The position numbers and the translations under genes were made by a program. DNA of 16,497 bases from NCBI GenBank assembly GCA_049975325.1, contig JBNGDW010000032.1, forward strand, positions 1-16,497, given 5' to 3'. This stretch comes from JBNGDW01 sp049975325. Its GTDB lineage: Bacteria; Cloacimonadota; Cloacimonadia; JGIOTU-2; JBNGDW01. The notes below the pieces were generated by a model. The model saw nothing but the letters and a program-made list of their open reading frames with translations. It was not told the origin of the DNA and made no database searches. Each line of letters begins with the position of its first letter. The first letter of the stretch is position 1. Below are positions 6,709 to 14,622 of the stretch, piece by piece.

Positions 6709-9534
6709 TTACAAGACTTTTTGCAGGAATTTGCCAGTATATGATTTTGAGTTCTGGGCAATTTCTTTTGGAGTACCGGTAGCAATAATTTCTCCCCCCT
6801 GGTCTCCTCCCTCTGGACCTAAGTCTATAATATAATCTGCACATTTTATAACATCAAGATTATGCTCAATTATTACTATTGTATTACCTTTATCGACAAG
6901 TCTGTTTAGCACAGTGATTAGTTTTTTTATGTCATGAAAATGGAGTCCTGTGGTGGGTTCGTCCAGTATATATAATGTTCTGCCTGTGCTTACCTTACTA
7001 AGTTCGCGGGCGAGTTTTACTCTTTGGGCTTCGCCACCTGAGAGGGTAGTAGAAGGCTGTCCAAGCTTGATATATCCGAGTCCAACATCAATAAGTATTT
7101 GTAATTTCCGCTTTATAGAAGGTATGTTTTCAAAGAATCTGAAGGCTTCTTGCACATCCATATTGAGTACATCATCGATGTTTTTGCCTTTATATCTGAT
7201 TTGGAGTGTTTCTTTATTAAATCGTTTTCCTTGGCATGCTTCACAGGTTACAAATACATCAGGGAGGAAGTGCATTTCGATTTGCCGCACTCCACTTCCC
7301 TGGCAGGCTTCACATCTACCCCCAGGAAGATTGAAGCTGAATCTTCCTAGTTTATAACCTCGCACTTTTGAGGCAGGTAGTTTTGCAAATATTTGCCGAA
7401 TGTGGTCAAAAACCTTTGTATAAGTTGCAGGATTTGAGCGTGGGGTTCTACCAATCGGGTCCTGAGTGATATTTATCACTTTATCCAACTTATGCGTATT
7501 TATGACTCTACTATACTTACCTTCTGGGTGGTTGCTTCTGTAAAGGCGATTTGCAAGTGCAGGATATAGGGTTTGATTTATCAATGAACTCTTCCCAGAG
7601 CCTGAGACCCCGGTGATGCAGGTGAAGATTCCCAGTGGGATTGTAACATCAATATTTTTAAGATTATTTTGTGCAACTTTTTCTATTTTTATGTACTCCC
7701 CGTTATTTTGCTTGCGATAGGAGGTTGGGGCGGAAATAGAAAGCTTGTTGCTAAGATATTTTCCGGTAAGGGAATTTTCATTCTCAATAATCTTGTTTAA
7801 TGAGCCCTGAGCAACAATTCTTCCGCCATAGACACCACCTAAGGGACCAAAGTCGACGATATGATCTGCATTCCGGATCATTTCTGCATCGTGTTCTACA
7901 ACGATTACGGTATTCCCAATAGCCCTTAGATCCAGCAGCATATTGATAAGTTGTTTGTTATCACGCTGATGTAAGCCGATTGTAGGTTCGTCCAGTATAT
8001 ACATTACTCCTACCAGACCGCTACCTATCTGGCTTGCAAGACGAATTCTTTCGGATTCGCCACCTGAAAGCGTTGGAGCACTTCTGTCCAAAGTTAGATA
8101 GTGCAGACCAACATTAATCATAAATTGCAGTCTGGCCTTAATCTCTTTTACAAGCTGGGAGGCAATAATTTCCTTATTTCCGGTAAGCTGGAGATTTTCC
8201 ATAAAACTTAGGAGATATCGAACTGACATTTGTGAGAGCTCAACAATAGATTTCCCATTAATCTTAACATGACGGGCTTCAATACGAAGTTTTGCACCAC
8301 CACAATCTGGGCAGGGTTTTTCACTAAAAAAGCTGAGATAATATCTTTTCATAGACTCGGAGCGAGTCTCATTAAAACGGCGAAGAATAGTGGGAATGAG
8401 GCCTTCAAATTGAGTTAAAATATGTCCTGAACTTGATATTCCATCCCATGCAATACGGAATCGTTTGCCCTTAGAACCATACAGGATTGCATCTCGAGAG
8501 GCTTGCGAAAGGTCTTTCCATGGTGTTGAAAGAGAAAAACCGAACTCATCTGCAAGCTGGCGTAGTATTGAATATGTCCATGAACGACGTTTACTTTTAA
8601 GTTCACCCCAATAAGAGACAGCACCATCAAGTAGTGATTTTGATTTATCGGGGACAATCTTGTCTATATCAAGTTCCATTTTACTACCAAGCCCATTGCA
8701 GGTTGGGCACATCCCTAAGGGGCTATTGAAAGAAAACATCTGCGGAGTAAGTTCTGGATAACTTATGTTACATCTGGGACAAGCATTTTCCTTGCTCAAG
8801 AGCTGGGTTTTGCCTTCCTGGGGATAATCAATCATGACAGTACCATTGCCCACATCTAAAGCAATCTCCATCGAATCAGCCAGGCGAGGTTCGATTCCGT
8901 TTTTGATCACGAGGCGGTCGATAACCGCTTCGATATTATGCTTACTTTTTTTATCCAGAATAATATTTTCATTCACATCTCTGACAATACCATTAACTCT
9001 GACACGCACAAATCCATCACGTTTAACCCGTTCAAAGACATCTTTGTGTTCCCCTTTTCGCTCTCTTACCAAAGGAGCCAATATCTGTATTTTTGTGCCT
9101 TCAGGTAAGCCAGCAAGGTGGTCAACCATTTGATCAAGGGTCTGGGAACTTACAGGATCGCCACAATTGTAACAATATTGTGTGCCTACCCGGGCGTAGA
9201 GCACACGAAGGTAATCGTAGATTTCTGTAACAGTTCCCACTGTGGAACGAGGATTGTGGCTGGCAGCCTTTTGCTCTATTGAAACAGCAGGCGACAGCCC
9301 CTCAATATAATCTATTTTGGGTTTTTCCATCTGCCCAAGGAATTGGCGTGCATAAGAAGAAAGCGATTCTATATAGCGTCGCTGTCCCTCTGCATACAAT
9401 GTATCAAAGGCGAGGGAGGACTTCCCCGACCCACTTACTCCCGTAAAGACAATTAAGCTATTCCTGGGGAGAGTTATATCTATGTTTTTTAAATTGTGCT
9501 CTCTGGCTCCTTTTATAATAATATTTTCTTTCAT
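6709..9534 (-). CDS. uvrA: Excinuclease ABC subunit A (UvrA)
   Basis: UvrA is the damage-sensing ATPase of nucleotide excision repair; it forms a dimer, binds distorted DNA and loads UvrB. The 941 residues match the family length of about 940. Both ABC units are complete. Walker A GVSGSGKSS lies at about 32-40 and again at about 640, with signature motifs LSGGESERIRLA near 488 and LSGGEAQRVKLA near 832. The structural zinc sites are present: CPRC with CPTC at about 250-280, and CEAC twice at about 740-765. No Shine-Dalgarno sequence precedes the ATG, but the N-terminus aligns with the usual UvrA start. It is the only Uvr gene in the window. A promoter with an overlapping dyad lies about 50 bases upstream. 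Confidence 0.98.
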   Translation of the reverse strand: MKENIIIKGAREHNLKNIDITLPRNSLIVFTGVSGSGKSSLAFDTLYAEGQRRYIESLSSYARQFLGQMEKPKIDYIEGLSPAVSIEQKAASHNPRSTVGTVTEIYDYLRVLYARVGTQYCYNCGDPVSSQTLDQMVDHLAGLPEGTKIQILAPLVRERKGEHKDVFERVKRDGFVRVRVNGIVRDVNENIILDKKSKHNIEAVIDRLVIKNGIEPRLADSMEIALDVGNGTVMIDYPQEGKTQLLSKENACPRCNISYPELTPQMFSFNSPLGMCPTCNGLGSKMELDIDKIVPDKSKSLLDGAVSYWGELKSKRRSWTYSILRQLADEFGFSLSTPWKDLSQASRDAILYGSKGKRFRIAWDGISSSGHILTQFEGLIPTILRRFNETRSESMKRYYLSFFSEKPCPDCGGAKLRIEARHVKINGKSIVELSQMSVRYLLSFMENLQLTGNKEIIASQLVKEIKARLQFMINVGLHYLTLDRSAPTLSGGESERIRLASQIGSGLVGVMYILDEPTIGLHQRDNKQLINMLLDLRAIGNTVIVVEHDAEMIRNADHIVDFGPLGGVYGGRIVAQGSLNKIIENENSLTGKYLSNKLSISAPTSYRKQNNGEYIKIEKVAQNNLKNIDVTIPLGIFTCITGVSGSGKSSLINQTLYPALANRLYRSNHPEGKYSRVINTHKLDKVINITQDPIGRTPRSNPATYTKVFDHIRQIFAKLPASKVRGYKLGRFSFNLPGGRCEACQGSGVRQIEMHFLPDVFVTCEACQGKRFNKETLQIRYKGKNIDDVLNMDVQEAFRFFENIPSIKRKLQILIDVGLGYIKLGQPSTTLSGGEAQRVKLARELSKVSTGRTLYILDEPTTGLHFHDIKKLITVLNRLVDKGNTIVIIEHNLDVIKCADYIIDLGPEGGDQGGEIIATGTPKEIAQNSKSYTGKFLQKVL

Positions 9535-9585
9535 ATTCAGTCTATATATTAAGAAATCTTGATCGCGTTATATTTTTAATATAAA

Positions 9586-9614
9586 ATTTTCTAAAATTTC
9601 ATACCTATTGTCAA
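9586..9614 (-). promoter_or_regulatory. Putative uvrA promoter with overlapping dyad
   Basis: On the minus strand TTGACA (9614-9609) is followed after 17 bases by GAAAAT (9591-9586, four of six consensus bases), giving a leader of roughly 45 bases. A perfect dyad AAATTTT-CT-AAAATTT (9584-9599) covers the -10 region, where a repressor would block transcription. uvrA is commonly in LexA regulons, so a LexA-like site is one possibility; AT-rich DNA also makes such dyads by chance. Confidence 0.4.
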
Positions 9615-9633
9615 GAGTAATGTTTGGTAGAGA

Positions 9634-9712
9634 AAATGGAGAGTGGGTGAAAAGGAGACTAGGAGACAGGAAACTGGATGACTGGGTAAAAAGGTGAAAT
9701 TGGGAAGATGGC
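9634..9712. repeat. Degenerate 8-9-base purine-rich repeats
   Basis: The plus strand reads as loosely repeated units such as AGGAGACT, AGGAGACA, GGAAACT, GGATGACT, GGGTAAAA and AGGTGAAAT, each starting with a run of G at spacing of about 8-9 bases. The stretch is almost all purine on one strand, and I see no supported gene in it. Similar degenerate intergenic repeats occur in several uncultured bacterial genomes, from memory; I cannot name a family. Confidence 0.5.
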
Positions 9713-9742
9713 TGAATTCAGGTTTATCCCGAATCAGAAAAA

Positions 9743-9770
9743 AACACAAAGCCCTCAAAGAGCACAAAGA
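9743..9770. repeat. Three CAAAG-bearing 9-base units
   Basis: CAAAG occurs at 9747, 9756 and 9765, exactly nine bases apart, within related nine-base units. Short open frames through this stretch have no start signal or protein-like composition and are not genes. The element lies in the gap between uvrA and the broken secreted-protein gene. Confidence 0.5.
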
Positions 9771-9856
9771 AAAAATATTTAAAAAATTGAAAAAACTTGG
9801 CGGGAATTTTTTGAGGTAATCTTTTTGATTCAAATGTTGGTTTCATTAAAATAAAA

Positions 9857-9882
9857 TCTTCTCCGCCAGCTGGTGGAGGAGA
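9857..9882. repeat. Palindromic hairpin element
   Basis: An 11-base stem with an AGCU loop can form (9857-9867 with 9872-9882), with nine Watson-Crick and two G-U pairs on the plus strand. The core CTCC-G-CCAGCTGG-T-GGAG is GC-rich in AT-rich surroundings. It is not followed by a T-run on the plus strand. On the minus strand a T-rich stretch follows, but no gene ends there. It resembles a dispersed palindromic repeat more than a terminator. Confidence 0.5.
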
Positions 9883-9912
9883 AGGAGGTAGAATATTAAT
9901 TGGAGAATAAAT

Positions 9913-10934
9913 ATGAAAAAGATGCAATTAAGAATTATTCTTTCGTTTTGTTTTATTATTTGTAAATTCTTATGCTCTTGAAGAAAACAAAAAACCTTTC
10001 GTTGAAATAAATATTAACAATAATCCGTCATGTAATACTTCTCTAGAAAATATTGCAAAAGCAGAAATATGGAATTTGGAGAATGAACCCAACATTTTAA
10101 TAAATGGAGAGAATTTTTCGGATGGTTTTCACATAATTCGAATCATTATTGACGGTAAAATAATCGCAGAAGAGAAAATTAATCCTATAAACAATATTTT
10201 CGAGAAGAAATTCAATTTAAAAAAACCATTAAAAAACTTAAATCCAATAATTGAGATAAAAATTGATGATGATTTTACACAAATATTTAATGTTCAATTA
10301 AACAAACTCTATGGGAATGTTAAATATTTTAACGGAAAACCTGTAAGTGAACCAATAATAATTGCAGACGATATACTCACCATTGGAGATAGTTTAGGTT
10401 ATTTTGAGATTTGCCTTTCTAAAAAGAAATACACCGTATTGGTCTTTGATAAAGATTACTCAAAAAAAAACATTAGAATGTTGTCTATATGATGTCAATT
10501 TATCAAAAGACGCAAACGTAAATATTTTAATTGATAAATTAGAAGTATACCAATTACATGGCTGGCAAGGCTTCTCATCAACATACTTACATTTTATTCC
10601 GATGTCTGTTAGCCGGGTTAATCGTATTGATAAAGAGAAATTTGGTAATCAGAAATTAATTGCATCTCAACCAGATGTTTGGCCTGAAATAAAAAAGGAT
10701 GAAATAAAAGTATTTGTAAATGAAAGCGAAGTACCCGTATTAACTTTTTGCGTTAGTGATGATTTTTTATATGACGTAGATGGTAAATCTATAACTCGAC
10801 CCGCCTATTTAATTTCAATTCCAAAAGTAAAAAACGCAGGTCAAATTATTAAAGTCCAAGTACAAGATAGTTTGCTAATAGATGGTAAAAAAATTATTGA
10901 AAAAGGTGAAGGCTATTATTTTGGTTTTTATTAA
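9913..10934 (+). pseudogene. Secreted protein gene broken by two single-base shifts
   Basis: The ATG has GGAG seven bases upstream and opens a signal peptide (MKKMQLRIILSFCFII). The frame then stops at a TGA, but moving one base at the T-run near 9959-9961 continues it as VNSYA with a cleavage site before LEENKKP. This second frame runs to 10492, and a further one-base move at the A9 run (10462-10470) carries the reading to 10934. The span is 1022 bases, that is 340 codons plus two, which fits two one-base insertions. The restored protein is exported and beta-rich. Its middle (LYGNVKYFNGKPVSEPIIIAD, then a GYFEICL segment) resembles a carboxypeptidase-regulatory-like fold. The family of the rest is unknown. 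GC content is lower than in the neighbouring housekeeping genes. A phase-variable or slippage-rescued gene is an alternative to a dead gene. Confidence 0.7.
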
Positions 10935-10963
10935 CGGTAATATGATAATTGAAATCTCACTAA

Positions 10964-11046
10964 CATGTGCGCCTTCGCTGGCGCATGAAGAGGAATTGGA
11001 AGAGCGCCGCGCACACGAACCCTTATGTGAAAGCTCTGGCAATGAA
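10964..11046. other. GC-rich patch with alternative hairpins
   Basis: A patch of clearly higher GC content sits in AT-rich DNA just after the broken secreted-protein gene. TGCGCC (10968-10973) pairs with GGCGCA (10980-10985) around a six-base loop. Alternatively, TGTGCGC (10966-10972) pairs perfectly with GCGCACA (11009-11015), so the two stems exclude each other. No convincing reading frame, tRNA or T-run follows. It looks like an inserted element or the remains of one; the identity is unknown. Confidence 0.4.
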
Positions 11047-11096
11047 AATCTAACAGTAAAACTTAGCAAGTTTTAACCTGGTTGGGAGAAGATACA

Positions 11097-11922
11097 ATGA
11101 CTAATTTTCTAAAAACATATTTCTCACCTGAAAAGGAAGCAGCTAGACTTGAGAAAAAATTGCAAGAAGCTATTTCAGCTAACAATCAGCAAGAGCTAAT
11201 TTCTATTTTTTGCAAAGAGTTTATGCTTCTATTTAGGAAAAAGAAGGCCCAACTCCTTTCCAATTTAGTTCTATCATATGACTCCAAGATTGAGAATATC
11301 ACCTCAATAGAAAACAAAATTTCATCTGTCTACCTTAAACAAGCTGTCAATTTCTTGGAAGAAAACTAACTTGATTCCGCTGCACTTAAGGTATAGTGAC
11401 TATTTTGGATTTGATATGGAAGCCATAGAAATTCTAGCAAAGCGAGGTCGAGCTAATGAGCTAGCTATCCGCATGACAAAGAACAATATCATTGATAAAG
11501 AATCATTACAAACAGCTATAATATGTTGGGAAAACATATAATGGAGATATTACAAAAGCCCTACAATGGACAATGTCCTCAAAAATATAGCTAAATTTTC
11601 GCCAGAGAGTATTCCAGATAATCCACGAGTAAGAAAGACTGTTGGACAATTTTAAAAAGCCGTTTTTCTATATGTCAAAGAAAGAGATTTAGGCAATGCT
11701 ACAATAGGTGCGATGGAATTAGCAGATGTTGCGAAATGCGAGTCTTCCGAGAGAGAAGAAATCTTATTGCTGGGTCGTCATCAACATTTCGATAGAAAAA
11801 TTGCTTCTGCTACATCGGATGAAGATATTAAGTCAATATATAGAGAGAGGGTAAAACTTGAGGAAAAAGCTGGACATTTTGAAGAAGCTGGGAGAATCTT
11901 GGATCAAGAGATCGCAAATTAA
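11097..11922 (+). pseudogene. Degraded gene for a helical protein
   Basis: The ATG has GGGAGAAG five bases upstream and opens MTNFLKTYFSPEKEAARLEKK. The first frame stops at TAA (11367-11369). Protein-like sequence then resumes in the next frame (YSDYFGFDMEAIEILAKRG) and continues to 11922 with further in-frame TAA codons at 11539-11541 and 11653-11655. Around 11534-11565 a third frame reads better (YNGDITKALQ), indicating paired insertion and deletion. The restored product, about 275 residues, is charged and almost entirely alpha-helical, ending in RVKLEEKAGHFEEAGRILDQ, which resembles TPR-like helical hairpins. I do not recognise the family. Three stops and at least one net shift in 826 bases mark a true pseudogene. 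Confidence 0.75.
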
Positions 11923-11943
11923 AAAGAAAAACGTGGATAAATC

Positions 11944-12570
11944 ATGTTTACAGGTATAATTCGTAACTTAGCACAGGTTGAGAGAATTTTTCATAAAAGG
12001 AATTCACTCTTTTTGACTATTGATAGGAGCAATTTAAATGCACGCCTGTCAGCAGGGGATAGTGTCGCATGTAATGGGGTATGTTTGACAGTGGTGGATA
12101 CAGAAAAATCTACTTTTACGGTTGAAGTTAGCAAAGAGACTAAGGAGAAGACAAATCTGGCTTTATTGGCGGCTGGTGATGAACTCAATATAGAATTGCC
12201 AGTTACTCCTGAGACCACCTTTGATGGTCATCTTGTTCAGGGACATGTTGATACCACTGGAAAGATAGCTTCTTTGCGACATGAGGAAACAGAACTTTTG
12301 ATGGAAATTTTGTACCCCTCACAGTACAAAATCTATGTTGTTGAAAAAGGCTCTATAGCTATAAACGGTATTAGTTTGACTATTATAAAGCCAAGCGCCA
12401 GAACTTTTTCTGTGAATGTAATCAGTTATACATTGGAAAATACAAACCTGAAAAAAGCTCGAGTAGGTGATATCGTTAACCTCGAGTTCGATTTGATAGG
12501 GAAATATATAGTCAATTATCTCAATAATTATACCAAGGAGATAAATCTCCTGAAATTATTAAAGGAATGA
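11944..12570 (+). CDS. ribE: Riboflavin synthase, alpha subunit
   Basis: The enzyme converts two 6,7-dimethyl-8-ribityllumazine molecules into riboflavin and a pyrimidinedione, the last step of vitamin B2 synthesis. The 208 residues form two similar lumazine-binding barrels. The first starts with MFTGIIRNLAQVE and contains GDSVACNGVCLTVV; the second contains HLVQGHVDTTG and later KGSIAINGISLTI, as in the family. The start is fixed by the conserved MFTGII, although only a weak Shine-Dalgarno sequence is visible. The start lies 21 bases after the helical-protein pseudogene, and its stop overlaps the next gene in ATGA. No other riboflavin gene or FMN riboswitch is seen nearby, so it is separated from the rest of the pathway. 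The symbol ribC is used for the same gene in some species. Confidence 0.96.
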   Translation: MFTGIIRNLAQVERIFHKRNSLFLTIDRSNLNARLSAGDSVACNGVCLTVVDTEKSTFTVEVSKETKEKTNLALLAAGDELNIELPVTPETTFDGHLVQGHVDTTGKIASLRHEETELLMEILYPSQYKIYVVEKGSIAINGISLTIIKPSARTFSVNVISYTLENTNLKKARVGDIVNLEFDLIGKYIVNYLNNYTKEINLLKLLKE

Positions 12571-13883
12571 ATCAGCGGTACAAAAAAATCAGGAATTTTT
12601 TAATCTTTTTATGGCTTGGTATACTCCTTCTATCATGCGGAAAGGAAGAGCCTCCCACAGGTGGTCCTGTGGATACTGTTCCACCGGAGATAGTTCATAC
12701 AGTACCCTCTCATTTAAGTAAAAATGTGGTTACGGATAAGATTGAAATTCATTTTTCAGAGCCTGTTGAACAAAATTCTTTTGAGGCGGCTTTCAACATC
12801 TGGCCACCAATTGGGCGGGAAAAATTTGATTGGAGCCAAAAGAGTGTTACCATTCACCTCCTAGAACCTCTCCAGCCTTCAACTACCTATTATGTTACAA
12901 TTGATAGGAATTGTCGTGACTTACGGACGAACCGCCTTAAGGATGTGTATCATTTTGTTTTTTCAACTGCTGATGAATTTCCAGAGAATTCAATCACAGG
13001 AAGTATATCTTTCGAAGATGATTTTCTACCTGAGAAGGGACAAATATATATATCTCTTTATTCTGCTGCGGACTCTCTCCTCGTTGCAAAGACGACTCCT
13101 CGTGCTAATGGCGCATTCCAATTTGGTTATTTAGAATCAGGGGATTATCTGCTTTCCACCTTTCATGATATTAATGATAATCTCGAATATGATATGGATA
13201 AGGAGTCCTGGGCTGAGAAGCCTGTTGACTTAAAAGTTCCCAGGGTGTTCATGCCTCTTGAGTTAAGTCTGCAAGATACTATAAAACCAGCTCTTAAACA
13301 AGTCCTATCCCAAACTCAGAGGGTTATAGAGGCAAGATTTACAGAGCCATTACAAGCGGTGGGAAATATACAAATCCTTAATAAGGAGGATAGAACTGCT
13401 CTGTCAGTGATAGATTCTGTACTTGCAAACGATGTTTTATCTATTTTAACTGCACCGCCTGATACAGTCTCATATATGCTTTATGTTTACGATTTTGTTG
13501 ATAAGAAGGGTAATGTAACAGCAATCGATTCTGCACAATTCAGAAATACACTTCCTGCGGACACAACTGCTCTTGTGATCATATTCCATACTCCAGAGGA
13601 CGGTACAACAGTAGAAACTTTATTACCTACTTTTCAAATAGAATTTAATAAGATGGTTCCTGCCCAAAATATTTATTTCAGCCTCGTCAACACCGAACAA
13701 AACAGTGAAGTTTCATGCCATTTACATAAAATTGATGGAAACAAATTCAATATTATCCCCGAAGCCCCTCTTCAAAATTATGTACCCTACCGACTTACCA
13801 TCTTTCAGGATACCTCTGATTATGCAGGAAACAGGTTAGCCAGCCAGCTCGTAGTTAATATCTTGCCAATTATTTTAGAATAG
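12567..13883 (+). CDS. Lipoprotein with Big_5 (Ig-like) domain
   Basis: The N-terminus has a positively charged start, a hydrophobic helix and a lipobox LLSC, so C24 would be lipidated and the protein anchored to an envelope membrane. It continues GKEEPPTGGPVDTVPPEIV, the usual opening of Big_5 lipoproteins in Bacteroidota relatives. A Big_5 domain follows (about 35-135: KIEIHFSEPVE, then TTYYVTI and FVFST). A carboxypeptidase-regulatory-like segment spans about 140-225 (GAFQFGYLESGDYLLSTFHD and DINDNLEYD). A second Ig-like region lies near 330-435 (PTFQIEFNKMVPAQNIYFSL). There is no catalytic motif. The function is unknown; a structural or surface role is likely. The gene overlaps ribE by four bases (ATGA), which implies coupled translation, but no functional link to riboflavin is evident. 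Confidence 0.9.
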   Translation: MNQRYKKIRNFLIFLWLGILLLSCGKEEPPTGGPVDTVPPEIVHTVPSHLSKNVVTDKIEIHFSEPVEQNSFEAAFNIWPPIGREKFDWSQKSVTIHLLEPLQPSTTYYVTIDRNCRDLRTNRLKDVYHFVFSTADEFPENSITGSISFEDDFLPEKGQIYISLYSAADSLLVAKTTPRANGAFQFGYLESGDYLLSTFHDINDNLEYDMDKESWAEKPVDLKVPRVFMPLELSLQDTIKPALKQVLSQTQRVIEARFTEPLQAVGNIQILNKEDRTALSVIDSVLANDVLSILTAPPDTVSYMLYVYDFVDKKGNVTAIDSAQFRNTLPADTTALVIIFHTPEDGTTVETLLPTFQIEFNKMVPAQNIYFSLVNTEQNSEVSCHLHKIDGNKFNIIPEAPLQNYVPYRLTIFQDTSDYAGNRLASQLVVNILPIILE

Positions 13884-13884
13884 C

Positions 13885-14613
13885 TTATTTCCAATATTTT
13901 AATTCTAATTCACCATCCTCAATCACCAGATAGGAATAATGCTTTATCCAATCACCGAGATTGATATATGTTCCTGAATCAAATTGTAAAATCCTTGGTT
14001 GATGGATGTGTCCCATTATTACATAGTCGAACCCTTCGGCAAATTTTTGCTTTGCAAAATCAGTTAATCCTTTTTCCAGCCATATTCTTTTTTGAGGGGT
14101 TATTTGCCTTTTTCTGCTTGAGCGGGACATCCATTTGCCCCAGGGTAAGCCAATATCTGGATGGACAAATTCAAGTACCATATTTATAAGAGGATTTCGT
14201 AAAATATTTTTCAGTATACGGTATCGGAGATCGTTTGTGGTATACTGATCTCCGTGCGCTACGAAAAACCTTTTTCTATTGTGAGTAAATTGGTATGATT
14301 CTTGAGATACTTTTGCAGATAGCTCCTTTTGAAAAAAGTCCTTAAATTTAAAGTCGTGGTTTCCTGCTAAATAGATTATCTCGGTGCCTTTTTCTGCAAT
14401 GAGTTTTAGTTTTGCCAGTGTTGTAAAGTACGGTTTGGGAATAACCATTTTATATTCATACCAAACATCAAAGAGATCTCCAGCAATAATAAGTTTATCT
14501 ATTTTTGTTTCACCTAAATAGTCAAGAAAGGAATATAATTTTTTTAGTTTTTCTCGTTCTTCCTCGTCTAAGTGGAGGCGTTGATGCACATCTGAGAAGC
14601 AGATGATTTTCAT
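13885..14613 (-). CDS. LpxH-like UDP-2,3-diacylglucosamine diphosphatase
   Basis: This is a calcineurin-type metallophosphoesterase whose closest well-known relative is LpxH, which hydrolyses UDP-2,3-diacylglucosamine to lipid X in lipid A synthesis at the inner membrane. The 242 residues match E. coli LpxH (240). The metal-site motifs are complete: D8-V-H10, GDLFDVW (45-51), GNHD (84-87), HGD (120-122) and GHIHQP (201-206), followed by YINLGDW. The helical insert between HGD and GHIH, with several Arg residues, fits the lipid-binding cap. The stop codon is one base from the stop of the convergent lipoprotein gene. It starts nine bases after the DUF4159 stop, with AGAGAT as a modest ribosome binding site, so the two minus-strand genes are probably one operon. 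LpxH versus another LpxH-like esterase cannot be settled here. Confidence 0.88.
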   Translation of the reverse strand: MKIICFSDVHQRLHLDEEEREKLKKLYSFLDYLGETKIDKLIIAGDLFDVWYEYKMVIPKPYFTTLAKLKLIAEKGTEIIYLAGNHDFKFKDFFQKELSAKVSQESYQFTHNRKRFFVAHGDQYTTNDLRYRILKNILRNPLINMVLEFVHPDIGLPWGKWMSRSSRKRQITPQKRIWLEKGLTDFAKQKFAEGFDYVIMGHIHQPRILQFDSGTYINLGDWIKHYSYLVIEDGELELKYWK

Positions 14614-14622
14614 AATTATCTC

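Noticed and set aside
9591..9927. Two overlapping minus-strand open frames of 67-80 codons upstream of uvrA
   Set aside because: They translate the short repeats and the palindrome, are rich in Phe, Leu, Ser and Pro runs, and lack ribosome binding sites.
10966..11046. GTGCG start of the GC-rich patch as a group II intron 5' end
   Set aside because: No reverse-transcriptase ORF with YADD and no domain V-like hairpin follows, so the five-base match is not evidence.
10882..11076. 64-codon plus-strand frame through the GC-rich patch
   Set aside because: It starts inside the last part of the broken secreted gene in another frame and has no ribosome binding site.
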